Source: Flavobacterium collinsii (GTDB lineage Bacteria; Bacteroidota; Bacteroidia; Flavobacteriales; Flavobacteriaceae). From it: a stretch of 64,000 nt of DNA. A program made the position numbers and the translations under genes. Below are positions 1-6,220 of the stretch, in pieces. The stretch lies in NCBI RefSeq assembly GCF_902804485.1, contig NZ_CADCST010000047.1, positions 31,440 through 95,439 of the forward strand, written 5' to 3'. A model generated the notes under the pieces. It saw only the letters and a list, made by a program, of their open reading frames with translations, made no database searches and was not told where the DNA came from. Numbering within the stretch: position 1 is the first letter of the stretch; every line of letters begins with the position of its first letter.

Positions 1-10
1 AATTTGCTTT

Positions 11-985
11 TTAGAACAGGTCGTTTGCGGTAATGCTTTTGTCATGTTTGGTATATTCTACCGGTCTTTTTGCAAAGAAATCATCAAGGCTGTTCGCAAA
101 AACTTCTTCTTCAAACCATGCCATTGCTTTATAATCGTGTGCTGCAACATTAAAAATTGTTGGAATGTTAATTTGAATAAGGCTTTCGTCTATTCGAAAC
201 TTCATAAAATTAACTAAATCTGTTTTATTAATGGTTTCGATTTCTCCCTCTTCAAAAATCCAGTCTAAAATATCGGCCTCTACTTCAATCGAATTTTTAA
301 CCGTTTCACGAACAAGGTTTAACGTCTCTTCATCAAAATAATCCGGAAATTCTTCACGGATTTTGTTTACGATATAAATTCCGCCATTGGCATGAATTTG
401 CTCGTCGATAGAAGTCCATGCGATAATATTGCTCACATTTTTCATGTATCCTTTAAATCTTGTAAAAGACAATAAAATCGCAAACTGACTGAAAAGCGAT
501 ACGTTTTCGATCAAAATACTAAACAGAATCAGAGAAATAACATATTTTTTGTTGTCCTGGGATTTGGTATCCTTAAGTACATCTGACAGGTAATCGACAC
601 GTTTGCGGATTACAGGGATATCCATGAGTTTTTCGAATTCATCGTTGTATCCTAAAACTTCCAGAAGACGTGAATAGGCCTCAGAGTGTCTGAATTCACA
701 TTCGGCAAAAGTACTCCCCAGTCCGTTGAATTCCGGCTTTGGAAAATGTTCGTAGATATTTCCCCAAAAACTTTTTACAGCTACTTCTATCTGAGCAATT
801 GCCAGTAAACTATTCTTAATTGCCGTTTTCTCTGCGGAATTTAAATGCGAATGAAAATCCTGTGTATCAGCTGTAAAATCAACCTCTGTATGGACCCAAT
901 ACGCTTTATTTATGGCTTCTGTAAACTGCAAAACCTCCGGGTACTCGAAAGGTTTATAATTGATTCTTTTATCAAATATAGACAT
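11..985 (-). CDS. nrdB: Ribonucleoside-diphosphate reductase, small (beta) subunit
   Basis: Class I ribonucleotide reductase radical-generating subunit, 324 aa, cytosolic; with NrdA it makes dNTPs. The metal and radical residues are readable: E67, then E97-x-x-H100-x-x-x-Y104, which fits the iron ligands plus the tyrosyl-radical Tyr, then E160 and E195-x-x-H198. Keeping the Tyr argues for a tyrosyl-radical type and against the Tyr-less class Ic. The length is usual for the short Bacteroidota form. A good -7 element lies 83 nt upstream, and behind it is a cluster of TTATCAACA boxes. Any nrdA partner would lie beyond the window's left edge and is not seen. Family assignment is near certain. Confidence 0.96.
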   Translation of the reverse strand: MSIFDKRINYKPFEYPEVLQFTEAINKAYWVHTEVDFTADTQDFHSHLNSAEKTAIKNSLLAIAQIEVAVKSFWGNIYEHFPKPEFNGLGSTFAECEFRHSEAYSRLLEVLGYNDEFEKLMDIPVIRKRVDYLSDVLKDTKSQDNKKYVISLILFSILIENVSLFSQFAILLSFTRFKGYMKNVSNIIAWTSIDEQIHANGGIYIVNKIREEFPDYFDEETLNLVRETVKNSIEVEADILDWIFEEGEIETINKTDLVNFMKFRIDESLIQINIPTIFNVAAHDYKAMAWFEEEVFANSLDDFFAKRPVEYTKHDKSITANDLF

Positions 986-1067
986 ATATGTAAGTATTAA
1001 ATGTTTGACTGAGTTCGAATAAAAATGCTTCGTTCTTGGGGAGGTTTTGACGACATTTCTATAATTA

Positions 1068-1075
1068 CAAATTTA
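1068..1075 (-). promoter_or_regulatory. -7 element of the nrdB promoter
   Basis: On the minus strand this reads TAAATTTG, a perfect match to the Bacteroidota -7 element TAnnTTTG. It lies 83 nt upstream of the nrdB start. No clear TTG is seen at the -33 position, so the assignment rests on the -7 element alone. Confidence 0.5.
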
Positions 1076-1124
1076 ACCCGGAGATCTTCTTTCACCCCTT
1101 TTTTGATGTTAAAAAACAACGCAA

Positions 1125-1292
1125 TTATCAACAGGTTGATCCTATGAAATACTCCACCCATTTTACGTTTTATCAACAGCCGGAAAATAAACTGTAAGAG
1201 ACGATATGTCAGTTATTTATACTAAATCTAAATAGAGTTATCAACAGGAAAGTAGGCAAAAAACCAGCTCTACTTGTAAACAGTTATCAACA
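1125..1292. promoter_or_regulatory. Four TTATCAACA boxes (DnaA-box-like) upstream of nrdB
   Basis: The 9-mer TTATCAACA occurs four times, all in the same orientation, at 1125-1133, 1170-1178, 1238-1246 and 1284-1292. It differs by one base from the DnaA box TTATCCACA. The cluster lies behind the nrdB promoter. DnaA control of nrdAB is established in Escherichia coli; control here is inference. The remaining part of this 600-bp gap (to 1540) is AT-rich and shows no gene. Confidence 0.5.
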
Positions 1293-1540
1293 ATTACTTT
1301 CAAAATTTTAGTCTTTATACTACAATAATACCCATTTTCATAAAAAAGTAAAACGCCGACTGTTACACTTTTTTAAATATTAGAGTTTGGATAAACATGC
1401 GAAAAAGCACACTCAGAAACACATGTAAACACTTAAAAACAAAACACTTAACATTTACAAGTCACGTATCACATCGTTGATTATTCTCTTAAAAATTAAG
1501 AAAAAAACAATTATTCAGCAAAAAATTTAAGCAAAAATGA

Positions 1541-1568
1541 TTGATCTGTGAAAGTTGGCGTAATTTTG
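1541..1568 (+). promoter_or_regulatory. Promoter of the GNAT gene
   Basis: TTG at 1541-1543, 17-bp spacer, TAATTTTG at 1561-1568. This matches the Bacteroidota sigma-A promoter (TTG, about 19 bp, TAnnTTTG). The start codon at 1588 follows 19 nt after the -7 box, giving a short leader. Confidence 0.7.
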
Positions 1569-1587
1569 CAGACTAAACGCATTTATC

Positions 1588-2142
1588 ATGATTATCAGAA
1601 AAGCAACTATTGAAGATTCAGAAAATATTGCAGCACTTTTATTGCTGGCAATGGAGGACATTATCTATAAATTTATTGGTGAAAAGAATCCTAAAACAGC
1701 CTATTATTTCTTGCTTCATTTTGTTGAAACCGAAAATAACCAGTACTCCTATCAAAACTGTTTTGTAGCAGAGGAGGAAAACGAAATCATAGGAGCAGTT
1801 TCTGTTTACGATGGAGCTCAATTGCATCCGTTACGAAAACCAATTGTCGATTATGTCCGCCTGAATTTCAATTCTGATTTTAATCCGGAAGACGAAACAC
1901 AAAGCGGTGAATTTTATATTGATTCGGTTGGGGTAAGTCCAAATCATCAGGGAAAAGGAATTGGCTCAAAACTCCTGCAATTTTTAATTGATGAATATGT
2001 AACGCAAAACCACCGGACTTTAGGTTTATTGGTAGAAGAGGCCAATCCTAATGCCAAGAAACTGTACTTAAAACTAGGCTTTAAGATCGTTGGCACCAAA
2101 ACTTTGGTGGGAAAAACGATGGAGCATTTACAGATTTCGTAG
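1588..2142 (+). CDS. GNAT-family N-acetyltransferase
   Basis: 184 aa. A GNAT fold is indicated by the acetyl-CoA-binding motif A around residues 116-130 (VSPNHQGKGIGSKLL), with the diagnostic Q-x-x-G-x-G, and by the C-terminal NPNAKKLYLKLGFK segment typical of motif B. The substrate cannot be read from sequence; small GNAT proteins acetylate amines, amino acids or protein N-termini. It is a single gene with its own promoter, and a heptamer repeat array follows its stop codon. Confidence 0.88.
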   Translation: MIIRKATIEDSENIAALLLLAMEDIIYKFIGEKNPKTAYYFLLHFVETENNQYSYQNCFVAEEENEIIGAVSVYDGAQLHPLRKPIVDYVRLNFNSDFNPEDETQSGEFYIDSVGVSPNHQGKGIGSKLLQFLIDEYVTQNHRTLGLLVEEANPNAKKLYLKLGFKIVGTKTLVGKTMEHLQIS

Positions 2143-2156
2143 GTTTTTGTTTCTGA

Positions 2157-2205
2157 TTTCAGGTTTCAGGTTTCAGGTTTCAGGTTTCAGGTTTCAGGTT
2201 TCAGG
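2157..2205. repeat. Tandem heptamer array, 7 x TTTCAGG
   Basis: Seven uninterrupted copies of the 7-mer TTTCAGG start 15 bp after the GNAT stop codon. A degenerate copy of the same motif family recurs at 50577-50618. Confidence 0.95.
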
Positions 2206-2233
2206 TTTGAAATGTGGGTAGAATTACGATATG

Positions 2234-2302
2234 ATTTAACCGCAAAGTCCGCAAAGATTTTCGCATGGCTTGCAAAGTTTACATAGAGCTTTGCGGTTAA
2301 AT
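2234..2302. repeat. Inverted repeat, possible terminator region
   Basis: 14-bp arms (ATTTAACCGCAAAG at 2234-2247, its complement at 2289-2302) enclose about 41 bp with further CGCAAAG-like words. It lies between two convergent genes, so it could act as a bidirectional terminator or be a dispersed repeat. Confidence 0.55.
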
Positions 2303-2319
2303 TTTAATTTGTAAATCAA

Positions 2320-3387
2320 CTATCTCAGTATAAAACCATTTTTCATAGGATCTTTTGGATCTATCAAAAACGTATTTACTCCTGTTACAAAAGCCGTTCC
2401 TTCAACTTGCGGAATTACAGCCTTGAAAGGTCCAAATTTTTCTTCTCTGACAAGAGATCCTGTAAAAGTACTTCCTGTTATACTTTCTATCGTAATAAAT
2501 TCGCTCTTATTTATGGCGTTTCTGGCCTTTTCAATAGCAATTCTTCCCGAAACACCAGAACCTGTTGGAGAACGATCGACTTCTCCATCGGCAAAAACAC
2601 AAACATTTCGACTGTGATTAGCAGTATCCAACGGCTCATCGATGAAAATAGTTCCGTATAGAAAACTCAAATCCTTCTCAAACGGATGCTGAATTTCGCT
2701 ATCATGATTCATTACTGCATGTTTTATAGCTACACCATTTTGAATAATGGCACGGTAATTTTCCTCGGTTAATCCAAAATTCAAATGCGGATTTTTTCTC
2801 AAATCAACATAAGCATAAAAAGCGCCACCATAAGCCAGATCATAAACAACATCACCAATGCCCTCAACATTTACAATACGATCTAAACCTACAGCAAAAC
2901 TTGGTACACAATGAAACCTTACTCCTGTTACTTCGCCATTTAATACAGTGACAAACGAAAAAATTCGACCACATGGAGCATCAATTTTCAATTCATTCTC
3001 CCCTTCTTTTACCGTTATCCAATTCATTTTTGCCGCCAGGGTGCTTATGGCAATAATAGCATGACCACACATACTGCTGTATCCTTCATTATGCATGAAA
3101 AGAATACCAAAATCTGCATCTTCATCATTTGGCGGAAGCAAAATACAACCGTACATATCAGCGTGACCACGAGGTTCAAACATCAATGCCGTTCTTAAAT
3201 AATCATAGTTTTCTTTTATATCTCTTCGGTATTCCAGAACAGTACTCCCTTTAAGTTTTGGAAAACCGGAAACAATTACACGCAAGGGCTCACCGCCTGT
3301 ATGCATATCAATTGTTTTGATCTGCAATACAGAAGCGTCTGCTTTATAATCCTTATTATTACAAATGTTTTGGTATGTATTAGGCAT
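2320..3387 (-). CDS. lhpH: Proline racemase family: trans-3-hydroxy-L-proline dehydratase
   Basis: 355 aa, proline racemase/4-hydroxyproline epimerase fold. The first catalytic Cys is present (MCGHA, C107), but the second is replaced by Thr (SPTGSG, T275). In this family a Cys/Thr pair marks trans-3-hydroxy-L-proline dehydratases (as in human L3HYPDH), whereas Cys/Cys enzymes racemise or epimerise. The product would be delta-1-pyrroline-2-carboxylate. The next gene upstream in the operon overlaps it by 8 bp and encodes the expected reductase, which supports the reading. The exact activity is inferred from these residues and the context. Confidence 0.85.
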   Translation of the reverse strand: MPNTYQNICNNKDYKADASVLQIKTIDMHTGGEPLRVIVSGFPKLKGSTVLEYRRDIKENYDYLRTALMFEPRGHADMYGCILLPPNDEDADFGILFMHNEGYSSMCGHAIIAISTLAAKMNWITVKEGENELKIDAPCGRIFSFVTVLNGEVTGVRFHCVPSFAVGLDRIVNVEGIGDVVYDLAYGGAFYAYVDLRKNPHLNFGLTEENYRAIIQNGVAIKHAVMNHDSEIQHPFEKDLSFLYGTIFIDEPLDTANHSRNVCVFADGEVDRSPTGSGVSGRIAIEKARNAINKSEFITIESITGSTFTGSLVREEKFGPFKAVIPQVEGTAFVTGVNTFLIDPKDPMKNGFILR

Positions 3388-4354
3388 TTTTTTGTGTTTT
3401 TAAATTATATTCTTCATAAAAATATCCCGCTGCAACAAGATCTTCTAAAGCATGTCCAACGGATTTAAAATAGGTAATTTCAGTATCAGACGTTCTGCCT
3501 GTTTTTGTATTACTGCACAATTCAAACAAATCTGCTTTGATTGTTTCTTTCGTGATAATTCCATTCGTCAGCGGAATCAAAATATCTCCGCTTTCCTTTA
3601 GTCCGCCTTGATACGTATCCAGAAATAGACTTGATTTTAAAACCGCTTCATCATCTGCCTCGCGCATGTCTTTTTTGTAAGCCCCAACAAGATCTAAATG
3701 CTGACCTGGTTTCAGCCATTTCCCAAAAACAAGCGGAACCGGTGATAAAGTTGCTGCCGAAATAATATCAACCTGAGAAATAACTTCTTCTATAGTTGAA
3801 ATGGGTTTACAGGTAAACGGAGCGTTTTTGAGCGCATCGCAAACCAATTGTGCTTTTTCAATCGTTCTTCCCCAAACATAAACCTCTTTGATAGGTCTTA
3901 CACTAGCATGCGCCTTAATGAGATTGATGGCTAATGCTCCAGTACCAATCATCAGCATAGACGAGGCATTTTTTCGCGAAAGATAGCTGCTTGCTAAAGC
4001 TGATGTTGCCGCAGTACGTTTGCCTGTTAGTGATTTAGCATCAAGAATTGCCTTTATATTTCCTTTGTGCCCATCGAGATAAATATAAGTTCCCTGAATC
4101 GAAGGTAAATCGTATTTACCATTATTAGGACTTACCGTAACTATTTTTACTCCTAAATCTTTACCTGCCTCAAACGCCGGCATTAGCAGCAGTGTTGAGT
4201 CTTTACCTTCTTCGGGATTAGGATAATCGTGATGGTGGCGCATAGGCACCTCAATTGCCAAAGTCGAAAACCCGGCTCGAAGTCTTTCTATGAGTTCTTT
4301 AAAATTACATTTTTCTTCAATAAAATGATCTGAAATAAGTTGTATTGGTTCCAT
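3380..4354 (-). CDS. lhpI: Ornithine cyclodeaminase family: delta-1-pyrroline-2-carboxylate reductase (probable)
   Basis: 324 aa, ornithine cyclodeaminase/mu-crystallin family. A conserved Lys sits in GVKIVTV (K70), an Arg at R113, and the NAD(P)-binding GTGALA at 137-142 of the Rossmann domain. Many members reduce cyclic imines. Here the 8-bp overlap with a predicted hydroxyproline dehydratase points to reduction of delta-1-pyrroline-2-carboxylate to L-proline, the second step of trans-3-hydroxy-L-proline use. True ornithine cyclodeaminase or another ketimine reductase remains possible. First gene of the operon; the 440 bp upstream of its start hold no gene. Confidence 0.82.
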   Translation of the reverse strand: MEPIQLISDHFIEEKCNFKELIERLRAGFSTLAIEVPMRHHHDYPNPEEGKDSTLLLMPAFEAGKDLGVKIVTVSPNNGKYDLPSIQGTYIYLDGHKGNIKAILDAKSLTGKRTAATSALASSYLSRKNASSMLMIGTGALAINLIKAHASVRPIKEVYVWGRTIEKAQLVCDALKNAPFTCKPISTIEEVISQVDIISAATLSPVPLVFGKWLKPGQHLDLVGAYKKDMREADDEAVLKSSLFLDTYQGGLKESGDILIPLTNGIITKETIKADLFELCSNTKTGRTSDTEITYFKSVGHALEDLVAAGYFYEEYNLKTQKNA

Positions 4355-4667
4355 GTATTGTGTTGAAATTTCATTAAAAATAGAAGTTTATTCCATCATA
4401 ATACTATTTCATCTATAAGCAGATAACATACGTCAATTCAGGGTTAATATAATACCAATTCATTAAGTTCTAAGATCCTTTTTGACCAATTTGAAAAGTA
4501 ATGAAAAATTAAAAAACACATTTTACTAATGTCTGTTTTCTTAACATTCTGCACCAGTTTTACTCAAACTGAAAGAATTGTTTCCTAATGCTCCTATCAT
4601 TTGAATTGCACTTTACTTTCAACACCAAATTTGAAATGTCAGGATACAGCAAAAGTATTCTAAAGCT

Positions 4668-4703
4668 TTATAAAAATAGAAAAGACGACCAATTGGCCGT
4701 CTC
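4668..4703 (-). terminator. Rho-independent terminator candidate
   Basis: A near-perfect palindrome at 4683-4702 (AGACGACCAATTGGCCGTCT, one mismatch) is followed on the minus strand by a T-rich stretch (TTTTCTATTTTTA). It lies 180 bp beyond the immunity-like gene and would end minus-strand transcripts. The rest of 4355-4883 shows no gene. Confidence 0.55.
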
Positions 4704-4858
4704 TCCGCTATTCAAATTACACATTCTTTTTCAGCTATTTACATTGAAATTTTGTAAAAAAAACTAATCTAAAACATTATCGCAGTACTGCTCATCTTTG
4801 AATTATTCATGGTTAATATTTACTCTATTTCATTATGTTAGAAATAAAAAATCTTATA

Positions 4859-4889
4859 TCACTAACTCTGAAACACTACCGGATTACAT
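4859..4889. repeat. 31-bp direct repeat, copy 1 (distal end of toxin/immunity cassette)
   Basis: Perfectly identical to 6190-6220. On the minus strand it begins ATGTAATCCGGTAGTG and supplies the last Met codon and the stop codon of the immunity-like gene. Together the two copies delimit a 1331-bp segment. Confidence 0.95.
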
Positions 4890-5669
4890 TGTTGGAATAT
4901 ACCAAGCAATTTTTTCTATTTTCAAATCTATTAATTTATCACGTAATTCTTTTGTTACAAAAATCTTTTTTCCAGCAGATGCTCCACTACCAAAATATTC
5001 ATAACTCTTAAAAATAGGCGCAATGATATCTTTATGCATTGGGTAAAAACCTTGTGGCATTGCTTGATATTTAGTTCTCTTACACACATTGCAGTTTTCA
5101 GTTGGATATCCTTCTAAATTTAATTTTTCTTTAGTTTCTTCTAAAATTAATTGCACTGTATTTTCAAAAGGAGTGTCTTTTTTATACTTTAAAACCTCTC
5201 TAGATTTAATCCCTAATGGTTTAAATATTTCTTCATATACTGTTTTTTCGACAAACAATTCATCAAAAATCCAACCCAAACTAAATATTTGTTTTTTACC
5301 AACAGGCGGGACATTTTTAAGTCTAAAAGCATCTTTTTGTTTAAAGCCTATACCGCAATTTGGGCAGTAATCACTTAAATCATAAGTTAGTTCTCTATAT
5401 CCAAAATTGATATCAGGCATTGGGTAGCCGTGCTCATTACCACCATTTTTTTCAGATAATAATGATTTTTTTAATTCTTCTTTTGTAAATTCAGGATATC
5501 GTATACCACCACTACCACACCATTTGTAAATATAATCTTTGACCTTAAAATAGGTTTCTTCATCTATTTGAACTGCTGTGTGTCCTTTGACAGGATAAAC
5601 ACCAAACTTACTCATAATCTCAATTTGAGCATCATTCCAATCAAGTGCTACGTGATACTTTATTATCAT
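4884..5669 (-). CDS. Double-CxxC immunity-like protein (SitI6/Gmx_para_CXXCG-like)
   Basis: 261 aa, no signal peptide or membrane segment. Two zinc-ribbon-like Cys pairs are seen, CPNCG near residue 102 and CNVCK near 195. Length and spacing recall the double-CXXCG proteins whose Myxococcus member SitI6 is an immunity protein. It overlaps the upstream toxin fragment by 4 bp (ATGA), the usual translationally coupled toxin-immunity arrangement. Its final Met-stop comes from a 31-bp repeat shared with the end of the neighbouring receptor gene. Immunity function is inference from context and motif; the family match is from memory of the motif pattern. Confidence 0.65.
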   Translation of the reverse strand: MIIKYHVALDWNDAQIEIMSKFGVYPVKGHTAVQIDEETYFKVKDYIYKWCGSGGIRYPEFTKEELKKSLLSEKNGGNEHGYPMPDINFGYRELTYDLSDYCPNCGIGFKQKDAFRLKNVPPVGKKQIFSLGWIFDELFVEKTVYEEIFKPLGIKSREVLKYKKDTPFENTVQLILEETKEKLNLEGYPTENCNVCKRTKYQAMPQGFYPMHKDIIAPIFKSYEYFGSGASAGKKIFVTKELRDKLIDLKIEKIAWYIPTM

Positions 5670-5935
5670 AGTCCTAAAGCTTTTAATATTTGTGGATAAT
5701 CTTTATATACTTTTTTTGCTGCAGATTGAATTTGATCTTTCGTTGCATTAGTTGTTCTTATCAATGCTTTATCACTTTTATAACCTATTTCAGCTCTCCA
5801 GGCATTGGTAAATATTTGATGTTCTTCTGCGGTTACTGCAATAGCCTCCATACTCTCTGGACTAACTCCTAAAGTGGAAGCAAATCGTTGTTCGATTAAG
5901 TGATGCGCTTGTAACCCAGCTCTGCAAAGTATTCT
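5666..5935 (-). pseudogene. C-terminal fragment of a polymorphic toxin (HNH/Endo VII-like nuclease domain)
   Basis: The reading frame is open from 5935 (after an in-frame TAA at 5936-5938) to the stop at 5666, about 89 codons, but the first ATG is at 5851. The residues before that ATG are clearly part of the domain: AGLQAHHLIEQRFA, followed after the ATG by EHQIFTNAWRAEIGY and a KDYPQILKALGL tail. A paired His followed by EH..FTNAWR resembles C-terminal nuclease tips of Rhs/contact-dependent toxins. No N-terminal delivery domain is present, so this is a displaced or 5'-truncated toxin tip. Starting at the internal ATG would remove the HH pair, leaving a probably inactive 61-aa peptide. Confidence 0.7.
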
Positions 5936-5954
5936 TTAATTAAATGTGCTGCGC

Positions 5955-6141
5955 AAATGTCTCTGACTTTGTGCTGCAACTAACAAATATATTTAAAAAC
6001 ATAGTCCCTCAAAAGTCTCCGACTTTAAAATAATTTAAAAATAAGCTAAATTTAATCCCATCAATAAGTCTATTAAAAAAGTCAGAGACTTTTGAAACGT
6101 TTATGATTATAAGTAAAAAAAAGCGCAAAGTCAGAGACTTT
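5955..6141. repeat. Four AAAGTC-N3-GACTTT palindromes
   Basis: A 15-bp palindrome, AAAGTC, three bases, GACTTT, occurs perfectly at 6012-6026, 6078-6092 and 6127-6141, and with one inserted base at 5955-5970. All are inside the repeat-bounded cassette, in the gene-free 250 bp upstream of the toxin fragment. The outer two are extended by GCTGCGC flanks in opposite orientation. The copy at 6127 also forms a terminator. Confidence 0.85.
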
Positions 6142-6146
6142 TGCGC
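6115..6146 (-). terminator. Rho-independent terminator downstream of the outer-membrane receptor gene
   Basis: Stem GCGCAAAGTC / GACTTTTGCGC at 6123-6146, followed on the minus strand by eight T. It lies 69 bp beyond the receptor stop codon but inside the repeat-bounded segment. In a circularised cassette it would lie just after the immunity gene. Confidence 0.75.
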
Positions 6147-6189
6147 AGCTTTTCAATTGAAATTTGAACACTTCGGAAAGCAGGTATCG

Positions 6190-6220
6190 TCACTAACTCT
6201 GAAACACTACCGGATTACAT
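6190..6220. repeat. 31-bp direct repeat, copy 2 (3' end of the receptor gene)
   Basis: Identical to 4859-4889. It contains the last Met codon and the TAA stop of the receptor gene (6215-6220) and 25 bp downstream. The flanks outside the 31 bp differ between the copies. Confidence 0.95.

Noticed and set aside
1125..1587. TTATCAACA cluster considered as oriC
   Set aside because: No dnaA or dnaN gene nearby, no adjacent AT-rich unwinding array of the usual kind, and a promoter-proximal role fits better. GC skew was not computed.
4798..5004. 68-codon plus-strand frame at the cassette border
   Set aside because: It overlaps the 3' end of the immunity-like gene in antisense and includes the 31-bp repeat.
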